From Ascaris suum (Eukaryota; Nematoda; Chromadorea; Rhabditida; Ascarididae): a DNA stretch of 64,000 nucleotides. A program made the translations under genes and the position numbers. The notes beneath the pieces are model-generated. The model was not told the DNA's origin. It saw only the letters and a list, made by a program, of their open reading frames with translations, and did not search any database. Below, one piece after another: positions 49,001-58,189 of the stretch (position 1 is the stretch's first letter; each line of letters opens with the position of its first letter). Where the stretch lies: the NCBI GenBank assembly GCA_013433145.1, contig CM024182.1, forward strand, positions 310,001 through 374,000. The letters are read 5' to 3'.

Positions 49001-52000
49001 CTGTTCAAAAACCAGATGAGATCAATATGTTATGCAAATTAAAAGCTATATTTTGAAAAATTGGCATAAATGAACGAAGTTAGTGGATTTTGAGAGCAAC
49101 AAATCCATACTATTTTTGCCTCCTTTTTTTCATTTCTTTCCTTCACCTGCATTCGATGCTACCCTCTTTGTCCAAGCGCTAAACAAATCGCTATGAGCCG
49201 AAAAGTCGACTACAATAAACGAAGAGGTAGAAAAGAAAAAACAGCCCAGAACCTTCAACACCCATGTTTTTCGAACAATTTCATGAACAGCACTGCCATC
49301 GAATCAGAGCTAAAATCTTTAGATGGTGAACTCGCGCTAACAGTCTATCTGAAGACCTCAATAAGTTAGAATACTGCAGTTGCTGCAAGTTTTACTCATG
49401 CGAAGCAATTCAAGGTGGGAAGAAGCATAAAACAATTCGCCTAACCTATGAACAATAGAAGAAAGCCCATCCCATGCCATCTTAGCGACGCTATCACGAC
49501 GTTCCAAGGGTGGAACAATTCGACTTCCACGACTCTCGATAGAAACGCTTCGTGACACCTGCAGTACCTTAGTAACACAGCCTGCTTAAATCAGCATCCA
49601 CAACACAAATAACATATCGCTATAGAAAAATCAACACATAGTTCGAATCACATGCTAAGAATTGCGACCATATCAAGCGGATTTGGTTCCCCACACAAGG
49701 TGGGAAACAGAAGGGTCAGATTTTAAAATAAGACAAGGAGAAACACGCGACAGGTAAACCAAAGCAGCCTACTGAAGCTGGAAAGAAAATATTTCAGGCA
49801 AGTTAAATGATGAAATATGTTAGCCTCAGCCCCCGCGCCCCCTCCCCCAAAGTTGCTGTGAGGTTCAAGTGCTCTTCACAGGAAAATCCCTTAACAATCA
49901 ACGTTTACACATTCAGTAATAAAGATGCTCTATTATTATACTGCCATCTTATTATGGTGCTAACATTATTCCGTTACGGTGAAATTTTTCCGCTCATAAG
50001 AACGAAGAGTTCCATCAAGTTCGCGTAAAATGTAACAAACCAAGTTGGACGCAAAAACGGATGGCTCGATTGCAGAAACTGGTGTAACTGCTTGTGCAGC
50101 TGCTGCGCTAGGCGTTGCCAATTGAGACGCGAGATCGGTCAACTCATCTACAACTAGACCATTCTTTGTGATCTGTTTCATACTTCATCCAACAACTCGT
50201 TATCATGCGCTTCTATTCACAGTCAAATAAGCATTCCCACTATAAGAAAAAAAACAATTCCTGAAGCAGTATACTTCCGCTGTTGCCCTCATATGTTCTT
50301 CATTCTCGCGGTTTATGCGTCTAACTATCCAATTGAACATTTTCGTTCATGAATTAATTCCATATGTCAAAAAAGCTTAGAGGCGGCATAAAAGTTTAAG
50401 TGCAACAACGACAGCCTTGGAAATGCTCATATACGAAAGCGCAGTGTTTTTGGAGCTCTTCATACGTTAGCTCCAAAAATATTTGCAAAAAATCAATCAG
50501 GTACTTGAAAAACGTTCCCTTCCTTGCACGCCTCTTGCATGCAGATATCTGAACACTAAACCCTAGTGCATATCCGAAGAACTCCAGCAAACGAACGCTC
50601 GATGAATGTTTGGGAAACTCATGTGAGGGCAAAATTCTTGCGAATTTTCGAGCACTTTCAGAATTCTCGCATATGAAGGTTCGGTAAGCACTTGCGGAAA
50701 CCGAGCAACAATATTTCATATTTTAAACTGATTCTGTCTGATCAAATGTGCAGGATCTTTTTGATTTCTAAACCATGATAGCGGGGGGGATAACACATAC
50801 ATTCCGCTTCCTCTCACCACCCCCTATCCCCACCCAAAGTGCTGGCGTCTCGCTTGCAGCAAATATTCAAAACAAAGCAAAAAAAATTGAGAAAACATGC
50901 ATCAAAAGTGATGGCATTAGTTCTGCTGGTCACTGAAATAATCTAGGAAAAAGGAGTGATAAAAATAGCAATCATTGAAAGACATACCTCGCAAATCCAA
51001 CTCCCTCAATCCCTGCTCATTGATCCCTCCATAACGTCTGTTCATATAACGAAGCCGGCGTAACGTCCATCGAGGGTCGTGTGACGTTCCAAGGGCAAAC
51101 GACTGCTGTCTGTCCAAAGGTGGAGGTACTCCAAAAAAGCGAGCTGTTGTGTTCGATAGCGCATCACGGATGCTAGAATTGTTTGTATACAAATTAATAC
51201 AACATGACTGTCGGATGTCATTGTTCACTTAACTGGGAACGGGGATACCAACATCAGACTGCAAACTTTATGCCGCCTTGAAGGGCAACTTAGTGACAAT
51301 CGACAGAAATCCCCTCCCCCCCCCCCCCCCCTCCTTCCGCGAATCCCCCACCTCCAGCTCTACCAAACAGGATTGCTAGTGACGTTAAATTTCGCTGCCT
51401 GCATCATCTTATAATGAAGAATAGCCCGCTCACCCTGAAACATTTAAGCTTTGAGTTTGCAATACCCCATGGTTGGTCTTTAATCTCAAATCCCAACTGA
51501 AAACTTTGCTTGAGGCATTTTTTTTGCCGGAGACCTACTGTGATTTTTCGTTCTTCTCTAGCCCTCAGTTTTATAGTATTTTTACAATATTCTTTGAAGG
51601 GGACTACAATTTCGACCGAAAATCTAGCTGAGAACTGCTACTAATATCATCGCACAAAGATGCATTTTTATTAAGAAAAGAGAATTTATAACAACAAATT
51701 CATCATTCATTGGGTATTCCTCCCATGTTTAACCTCTCCTGAATGATGCAAGATGGAGCAGAATCATCTACAATGTGTAGACTAAAGCATTATGCTTGGA
51801 GATATGGCCTATCTTGCTAAAAAATAAAAAAAAAATTGGAGTAATGATTTTTTAACTCAGTCGCTTAATTATAACTTTTACTGGACTGGACTGCTGGATG
51901 GTAATCAAAGTCGACAATCGCATTCCATTCTAGTTTTATATCTTCGCATTTCACAGTGAATAAGGCAGCATCATTTATTACAATGAGGTTAAGTTATTTC

Positions 52001-54893
52001 AGATAATCTGACATTGCATACACTTAATTGAAATAAGAAAATGAGTTTGCTACCGATATACCTTTGTGCACGACTCAACTGGGCATGATAACGAGGTGGC
52101 TGATTATCGTTGTTATGGGAATGCGAGCTCTGCAATCAAACATCTGATGAGAATAATTTGTTATGCCTTTTTTATGATTGGACCAAACGAAGATTTAAAC
52201 AACACGAAAGAAGCAAATGCATATGTCTAGATATATCATCGCGTAAAAATGATGCTAGAAAGTGCTGAGAAACACTGGCAATCAACTAGCGCTTTCTACG
52301 CAGAAAATCACCTTTCCCCTCCCCTCCAACTTACCTGGCTGCACTAACTAGCTAAACTCAGTAGGAACCAGGGCAAAAACAAATTACGGAAACTGTCGAA
52401 ATTTACTTACACAAACTCTCAACTAGTCATCACATGGATGAGGCAGATTCCAAAACTTACCCCGCACTAATAAGTGGGACAACGCGCCAGATGAGGGGCC
52501 GGCATCGCCTATGCCGTTGCAATCCCGCCAGCCTACCGGCTTCATCACTTGCCAACACATTAGAAACATGCGTTAAGACGCGATCACATTCTAAATGAAT
52601 CAGCCGCTCACGAAAACCTTCAAAAAGGAAATCAATTTCCTGCATTTTCGACATCAATAGTTATAAAATACCTTCCCGTAAGCAGGTTTCTGCGCATGTC
52701 TTATTCCCTACGAGATCATTTGAACGTTAAAGTTGGTAAAACGAAAACACCCACAATGCGTTTATATTCATCAGATTTTATAATAACCTCAGTTCGAGGG
52801 CAACATCAAATTTCCGGGCGTCTGCATATATGTTTACGACAACCACACATACGGGTTGCCACATACATTCAGACGCGGTGTTATCAACAATGCATTTTGC
52901 GAGTGCAAATTTGCAAAAACATAAAATATGGGAGCTCTTCCACCTCTTCCGCTACTCCATTCTTACAACTATTCGTCGCGACCACTTTTTCCATCAACTA
53001 ATATCTTATTTATTTTCATCGCATTCTTATTAAATGCCTCTGCAAGCTTTTGCAAAGATTCAAAATGCCAAACCTGTTTCATAATCAGACGTGCCCCTAT
53101 CTCAAACTTCAATGTTTTTAACTCACCTATCACAAATTCCACAGCGAGGAAAACTACGCAGCTCTACATGCCAATTTTATCCAATGCCTAATCAGGTACA
53201 GCTTAACTCATCAATTCTTCCGCGTGGATTTGCATAAACGCTCGGCTTCGAAAAGAAAACGAATTATCCAGCGATCCGGCACAATTTCCGGAAATTTAGT
53301 TAGCCGGCTATCCTAACAGATTAGAATGCAAAAGCACCCACAATGCAAGCTACCCAGCCTCAGATATCTTTTTAATCAGTTAAACCAAAACATATCGAAC
53401 AATTTCCAGCTGAATTTCAGTCACTAACAATTTTCACAGCAAATGCCTTTAAACTCGTGTTTGCATTTAATACCCCGACAGTGCCATCCCTAATTCCTTC
53501 CTCTGCAGCAACACCACCTCACGGTGATCTCACGTTTATTTGCATGCTTGTTGAGCAGTTCAAAACCTATAGCAATGAATTCTGGAGTGAAGTCGATACT
53601 ACATGACCGGTCCTCTCACAAACCCAATTCCGTTTCGACTGACCGCACAAACATACTGGTTTACATCCGATGACAAGTTAAACGGATTTAGATGACAACC
53701 AGTGTCTCATAATGTATGGAAAGACTGCTCGGGGATAAAATCTGAACCCATGTGTTCCGACTTTCGAGCTGACGCTCAAAGCAAACGACCTGCTGCTAAC
53801 ATTTTCGATGTTTCAACCCATAAGTTTCACTACACATACGACGAAATAAACTTGATTACAACAGGATCTTTATACTGAACGTTTGCTTGAATCAGCTGGT
53901 TAGAGCATTTACCTGGGAAGCAGAGGAATACGGCGCACGATACCACTTACGGGTATCCCTTTCACTTCTCATCAAAAAACCATCAAGCAAATCACTCATC
54001 TAGTCCGTGCATAACAAAAAAACGAGTGTGTGAGACGTAGGAAAAGCGAAGAGTCATTGCTTATTAGAGGGCTTAATTGCAAGCCACATTTAGCCTAATT
54101 TCGCATGGAAAACTGCACAAAATACTTCCAAATATTTGTGCCTCAATTCAAAACACTCTCACAATTTCCGCCTCTGTGTTCCCCTCATAGTGGAAATTTC
54201 TGCATCTGTGATGGACCACAGTACGTAATCGAATGCTTCAGCCAAGCATAAATATTATTTGCGCATCGCTTCACTATAGAAATTCAGTTCAATTCAAAAC
54301 TCGTTCTATGGCGTCACCTAAAAATACCTCTTTTGGCACTTTCCTCTCTCCACCCACCCTTTCTCCTTAATGTCTTCCACTATGATTGTTAGAGAATATA
54401 TAGCGGCACGATTAGGATCCCAACTCTTTTTATATTGTAGACAAACTAGCAACAAAATGCCAGTCTCCTAATCGCTAAAGCTTGCTCAAAGTAAACTTGA
54501 ATAAGCCCCTATGCTCATACTTCCTCCACCAATTCATAAATCATCGTTCCCTCTAGACATCGCTCACATGTTGCTAAAGAAGACCTCCACAACTGTGAAA
54601 CAACTCACATTTGTTTGATGTTCTACGCATACTTGGCTGCATTATGACACCTAAACGACCAAATAAATCATCACTCAACTAGTTGAATGCAAAAGGTGAA
54701 TCGACAAACAAACAATTAAAGATTAAAAACTCACTACAGGATGAGGTGCAACACACTGGAATTGCGTATTATATCCTTCCGAAAGCGAACGTGAAGCTGT
54801 CTTTGTGGCGATCGGTTCATCGATAGCTGTGGAACTCTGCCGTAACGGTAGCGTCAATGACGCACGATCTTTACGAGGATAATCAGACCTCAT
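31667..54893 (-). CDS. iRhom: Inactive rhomboid (iRhom/RHBDF family), 22-exon gene
   Basis: iRhoms are ER/Golgi membrane pseudoproteases that steer client proteins, notably ADAM17-type sheddases and EGF-like ligands, to transport or degradation. Exons 5'-3' (minus): 54893-54735, 52129-52062, 51172-50988, 50172-50041, 49558-49446, 48190-48084, 47489-47377, 46496-46316, 45202-45084, 44077-43991, 42526-42452, 42058-41901, 39769-39583, 38992-38831, 37874-37786, 37542-37479, 35679-35509, 34581-34481, 34012-33865, 33178-33108, 32651-32512, 31893-31667; about 950 residues. Phases match everywhere except between exons 3 and 4, where a small exon is probably missing. The order is: long cytosolic N terminus with TARFFGV, LRELDL and [10 protein letters not shown]; first TM after RPYFTYW; Cys-rich lumenal iRhom homology domain; rhomboid core with [11 protein letters not shown] instead of GxSG; and [13 protein letters not shown] retaining the TM6 His. 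The Ser nucleophile is absent, so it should be non-proteolytic. Confidence 0.96.
34481..38992 (-). CDS. iRhom: iRhom homology domain exons (cysteine-rich lumenal loop)
   Basis: Five exons: 38992-38831 ([31 protein letters not shown]), 37874-37786 (GAVCGQDP), 37542-37479 (YCNDPP ... [10 protein letters not shown]), 35679-35509 ([38 protein letters not shown]) and 34581-34481 ([20 protein letters not shown], ending at the second TM). The cysteines and [12 protein letters not shown] and GRPCC signatures are those of the iRhom homology domain between TM1 and TM2. All phases match. Confidence 0.97.
35680..36420. other. iRhom intron sequence next to the element
   Basis: Minus-strand open frames run here (to 36062, and 36075-36302) but lack splice borders or a known motif. 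They may belong to the same decayed insertion. Confidence 0.4.
36422..37310 (+). mobile_element. Decayed element ORF inside an iRhom intron, antisense
   Basis: Within iRhom intron 35680-37478 a GC-richer block carries a plus-strand frame of about 230 codons broken by one TAG at 36869-36871. Before the stop it is Pro/Ser/Arg-rich ([20 protein letters not shown]). After it, it is a helical basic segment ([40 protein letters not shown]) to 37120. A +1 shift then leads into a 20-residue repeat and a stop near 37310. This resembles the gag/ORF1-like part of a retroelement, but no reverse transcriptase, integrase or long terminal repeat is visible. Class is uncertain. Confidence 0.5.
37161..37280 (+). 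repeat. Two-copy 60-bp tandem repeat, in frame
   Basis: Copies 37161-37220 and 37221-37280 both begin GATGTGAGACC and share GCAGATCCGGAG-type ends. Translated in the frame that follows the broken element ORF, each gives about 20 residues of the form DVRPxA...ADPExHxMxS. Confidence 0.85.
39583..39769 (-). CDS. iRhom: iRhom exon: first transmembrane segment
   Basis: CATTTCAG acceptor, phase 2 in; it reads [30 protein letters not shown] and ends ENLWLGPKF at GTAAGT. It matches RPFFTYWLTFVHSL ... IAPVGF ... ENFWIGP in vertebrate iRhoms. A second long frame over the same DNA (39554-40000) is a shadow. Confidence 0.96.
40322..41900. other. Part of an iRhom intron with a G tract
   Basis: A run of about 15 G lies at 40352-40366. 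Overlapping minus-strand frames at 41399-41750 are hydrophobic and not supported by splice signals. I see no nested gene. Confidence 0.5.
41901..42526 (-). CDS. iRhom: iRhom exons just before the first membrane span
   Basis: Exon 42526-42452 encodes [20 protein letters not shown]. Exon 42058-41901 encodes [20 protein letters not shown] and [20 protein letters not shown], a basic juxtamembrane region aligned with the ...YRKRIDSFV... stretch of vertebrate iRhoms, and ends FHDY in phase 2 so that RPYFTYW follows. Confidence 0.88.
42527..43990. other. iRhom intron, AT-rich
   Basis: I see nothing beyond A/T-rich intron sequence. Confidence 0.6.
43991..44104 (-). CDS. iRhom: iRhom exon with two possible acceptors
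   Basis: Acceptors CTTTCAG (exon from 44077) and CATTCAG (exon from 44104) are 27 bases apart and both phase 0, adding or omitting nine residues (HASEGSHFQ). The common part encodes [20 protein letters not shown] and ends at GTAAAA. Confidence 0.8.
44826..44893. repeat. TTCCGGA-containing tandem repeat in iRhom intron
   Basis: TTTTTCCGGAAC and TTCACAAAAT elements recur in two adjacent imperfect copies, giving three CCGGA palindromes in about 60 bp. Confidence 0.6.
44998..45202 (-). CDS. iRhom: iRhom N-terminal exon with ambiguous 3' end
   Basis: After TATTGCAG the frame runs [20 protein letters not shown] and on to a basic RKLPRPEEA. Using the weak GTTCGT donor after 45084 gives phase 0 and fits the next exon. 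A second option uses GTTAAC after 45067, a 42-nt intron, and a coding-like exon from 45024 ([20 protein letters not shown]), but that path then exits in the wrong phase for 44077. Confidence 0.6.
46316..47489 (-). CDS. iRhom: iRhom N-terminal exons, acidic helix and Ser/Thr/Pro-rich segment
   Basis: Exon 47489-47377 encodes an acidic-basic helix ([20 protein letters not shown]) and ends at GTTGGT. Exon 46496-46316 encodes [20 protein letters not shown], comparable with the DEVFESP segment of vertebrate iRhoms, then a Pro/Thr-rich linker, ending phase 1 at GTTTTT. All phases agree. Confidence 0.82.
48084..50172 (-). CDS. iRhom: iRhom N-terminal exons with DSVAKMAW motif
   Basis: Three exons (50172-50041, 49558-49446, 48190-48084). 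The first encodes [18 protein letters not shown]; the second [19 protein letters not shown], matching the KRESVAKM core of vertebrate iRhoms; the third a Thr/Ser/Pro-rich tail. An ATG (50181-50179) lies directly before the first acceptor in the same frame, with TGA just upstream. It could serve as a start for a shorter isoform. Confidence 0.85.
50988..51172 (-). CDS. iRhom: iRhom exon with TARFFGV and LRELDL motifs
   Basis: It encodes [15 protein letters not shown], a Trp-x-Leu-Arg-Arg segment and [15 protein letters not shown]. This matches the conserved N-terminal cytosolic block of animal iRhoms (TAxxFGV ... QRYG ... LRELDLP). It enters phase 2 after TTCTAG and leaves in phase 1 at GTATGT. 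The following identified exon needs phase 0, so a short exon is missing. Confidence 0.9.
51300..52060. other. iRhom intron with poly-C tract
   Basis: A long C run lies at 51316-51331. The rest is AT-rich intron with no exon-like frame. Confidence 0.6.
52461..52654 (-). CDS. iRhom: Possible alternative first exon of iRhom
   Basis: An ATG with an in-frame TAA nine bases before it opens a 64-codon frame, starting [20 protein letters not shown]. It ends at a strong GGGGTAAGT donor in phase 2, exactly the phase accepted by the next exon at 51172. It cannot sit between the 52129 exon and its neighbours without breaking phase. An alternative promoter giving a different N terminus is therefore the simplest reading. 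A decoy ORF is also possible. Confidence 0.4.
52655..54734. other. First large iRhom intron
   Basis: No exon-like frame with borders on the minus strand. Plus-strand frames at 52696-53191 look like shadows of AT-rich DNA. A tRNA-like fragment is at 53884-53935. Confidence 0.5.
53884..53935 (+). other. tRNA-like 5' half (decayed)
   Basis: GAATCAGCTGGTTAGAGC resembles a D arm with A box, followed by an anticodon-arm-like stretch with loop CTGGGAA and one stem mismatch. No T arm (GGTTCGA) follows, so this is at most a tRNA relic or the head of a tRNA-derived SINE. Confidence 0.25.
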
Positions 54894-54898
54894 TGAAT
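54735..54898 (-). CDS. iRhom: iRhom first exon (long isoform)
   Basis: CCTGCAG at 54904-54899 is followed five bases later by ATG (54893-54891), typical of an SL trans-splice site. The 53 encoded residues begin [20 protein letters not shown] and are Ser/Thr-rich. It exits phase 0 at GTGAGT into the exon at 52129. If cis-spliced instead, it would enter in phase 1. Confidence 0.7.
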
Positions 54899-54904
54899 CT
54901 GCAG

Positions 54905-57390
54905 GAATAGAATAAAATAATTTTTAAAAAAACTCAATGAGAATGAAAGAATGGGATATTCCCCATAGTGAAACAAGGATCTCTCGTAAGCACCCATATT
55001 CGAAGCACTTGTCACGTACCATCATCAAAGCAAATGAGAGGCAATCCATAGACAGGGCATATCATATATATTCACCGACTAGTCAAGTGCATTTATTCGC
55101 AATTTGTCACCTAAATAGTGAAGTACTATAAATTTCCCACTAGTATGAGCTTGTATCTCTGGAGGTAAGAGTTACGAAATCCTAAACAAAAGGTGGTAGA
55201 GATAGGAGGGCCTATATTATCGAGGTGGGTTCATCGATGCTACGGAAGAAATCGACAAGTGCTACAATTCAGCGAAAAGCCGAGTACAGCAACGTATTTA
55301 TTTGCAAACGCAACAATTGATTCAGTTGTAAGTAGTAGTCTTAACAGTTTCTTTACAACAGGGCATCTAAAGTATCGCAGGTATGACGAGTGCACTAAAG
55401 GGATAGGAAGAAACGGCGAAGAGGAGTGGGGCGATGGAAGAGGAAATATGCTGATATAGCAATTTGAGTGCTTTTTAAATGCACTATTTTCCACAGATAA
55501 GCTTCTGTCGAAACAGTGTCTTGTGAATGAGCCTGAACCCCTTGCTCGGGTGTCAACGAATCTACTATTCATTGAGCTTTATCAATCAAGAGATTATCGG
55601 CAAAACTCAATGAATATGACGTACTATAACGTTGCTTAAGTGACCGGTTAGTCAGGCGGAAGGAATGAAAGAGCAAGAGCGCATATTGTGCCAGCACACT
55701 AGTACACTTGTCCACTCGTTTCCATTGCAAAAAGAATGCTAATATCACAGCTCCTATGTTCGAGATCGATATTTTCGTTCTTTGCGTGACTTGTTCTCGA
55801 CAACAACACTATTCTATCTTGCATTTCGAAGATTCGGTTACCTCTAATCTACATTTCTCGCGATAATATACCTAGGCATCTCAACGAAAAGGTATGGACA
55901 TAATTAATTAAATCGAGGAATAACACTTAAACACTTTATTCGTAATCACACTTCCACTATAAACAGAAAATCACACATCATCTCTCGAATGACTAAGTTG
56001 GAGTGACACACAGCTTCTTAACGCGCTCCTTCACATTCGCATACGAGTTAGAGGACATTTGCACCGACCGATTTGTAAATCAAGCTGTGACTTCGACTAA
56101 AGAGTTCTTCATCGCTGTACGGGATCCATTATCTTCACAAATTTCCGGCGTTCTTGCGAAATTTTAGCCATGGATTATGCAACTATCACATTCGAAAATA
56201 TCAGGCAGTATATTCGTATCAAAACTCAATTTTTTGCACCTTGCAGCTATGATGGTTTCTTTTATAGGGTTAATAAAAAAAAAATAGGAGAGAGCTCTTT
56301 TATAGGGTTTTAAAAAAATATGAATCGTGACTGCTATAGGGGTTGCTCAAAAGTTCTATTTGATCGCATTGTGAGTTTAAACAATACATGCTGGTTTTAG
56401 CGCATCTTCACTTTTGAACACACCTGTACAAGATTTATTGGGTTCAGGTTTGTATCTGAAAAATATACCGAGGTCCGGGTTTGTCCGGGTTTGCCGTAAT
56501 GCATGTCCCAATGCCACCAGTCTGCTTCTGTTAAATTTTTGAGCGAATTCTGTTTGGAATAATGGCACTAAATCATTAAAATCGCGAAAAAAAAGATATG
56601 TAAGCATGGAGCCTTCGTTGCTTATTGTCCTCTCATCTTGTAATACTGTACTGAAATTTGTTACCGAAATAACTAAGAGAATTCAAAGGGATTTCCCTAA
56701 GGAGCCTTTTAATAAAGCATATCCAACTTAATTATGAGTAGCAGCTTCTTATTTCTTATTTTAAAATCTCTGTAGCATCATAGATTTACTTTCTTTTTTT
56801 CTAGATATGAGCTTATTTAAATACTTATTTCAATACGAGCTTATTTGCAATCTATATCAATTCATGTCAATGCCGCAAAATTCTTAAACATTTTCCAACG
56901 ATTCCATTCGAGAATATTTTCTCATTGGCAAAGTTTGCATTATGCTCAATATTATAGGCATCGTTAATTAAATAACAATTTGAGCCGCATTTAGAGTATT
57001 GCAATATTGTTGCAATATTCGCATCTTAACGATTACAAAAATTTTTTCTACAAAATGTAATTTTTTTCTGGTAATTTATAAGAACGATTGAGTGTTTTAA
57101 TGCATAAAATTTTCATTCATATATCGCTAAGCAAACAATAAAAATTGATAAAAATATGCCACAAATCTAAACTTGATTTTTTTTATTGCGAATTTGAAAC
57201 TCGTACTAATGTCATATTGGACGAATTTTTTTCGTAACACCTAGGAAATATTTAATTACCTAAGTAGGGGATGATAACATGATCGTCTGGAGAAGATCTC
57301 ACGCCCAGCCAGACAAATTTATGGCGTTTATTCGACTTGAATGCTGAGTGTAGTTCAGGGGAAAGGAGCATAGGTAGATGATGAACCTCC
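54905..57390. other. Intergenic, AT-rich
   Basis: No supported gene. CTTTTATAGGGTT is directly repeated near 56260-56312, flanking an A-run. Confidence 0.5.
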
Positions 57391-57391
57391 A

Positions 57392-57510
57392 CCATTATAG
57401 GCCTGTTTTGTGGTCGCCCCTGTCATTACAAGCCTACTTGGTGGCTCTGCCATTATATGCCTGTTGGTGGCCATCACTGTCACTGTAGGCCTATTTGGTG
57501 GGCATATTCT
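57392..57510. repeat. Imperfect tandem repeat, about 30-bp unit
   Basis: About four diverged copies of a CATTATAGGCCTGTTTGGTGG-like unit. Copies begin near 57392, 57423, 57451 and 57480. Confidence 0.75.
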
Positions 57511-58069
57511 GTTTCCTGACGCTAAATAATGAAGAAATGGTCGTTTGTTAGATATTAAAGAGTGGATAAAAGCATTACAAACGTTAATTTGCATAAAGCC
57601 AATATCATTGGATAGAGTTTCCGTTATTATTAAAGAGTTTAGAATGTGTTGCGTTATTGTGGATGACTAAAAATAACTGAAAAAGAATGAAGATATATAC
57701 TGTTAACTTCATCATCCTTCACTAAACATGATGATGAACGGATAGTTGTTTCTACTAGTAGCGTTACTGCTTTAGTGCTACCTAATGTACCTCGGTTTTA
57801 TCTAATTTACCTTAGTTCTTTGGCTTTAGACTACCTAATAAAGTAACCGCTGATCATGCCACATTATTGGCTTCCGAATTTTATAAAAAGAATCTGCAGT
57901 CCTCCATGGACCAGCAAAAACGCAAACCATTCGCTAAAATTCAGCGGTTGCGATAGAGTGCAAAAATCCTTTAAAATCTTTCAAAATCTCCTTGCAAAGA
58001 TGTTCCATGTGAGATGCACAAAATCCATCGTCATGTACCTATCCTTCATTCCACTCTTCAAGATTTCAG

Positions 58070-58186
58070 TAAATGAAATAATTGATGAGCATCGATCGAT
58101 GTCTTTCCTTGTTCAAGAACGAAAAAGAATAGAGAATGCAGAACTAATCTTGAAGAATATGAAATTACTTGAAATGAATTAATAAA
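58070..58186 (+). CDS. Possible terminal exon of an unknown plus-strand gene
   Basis: After AGATTTCAG the frame encodes about 36 charged, probably helical residues (NEIIDEHRSMSFLVQERKRI...). Its TAA (58180-58182) overlaps an AATAAA at 58181-58186. Upstream the same frame is open to 57856 but looks poorer. No partner exon was identified. Confidence 0.35.
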
Positions 58187-58189
58187 GTC

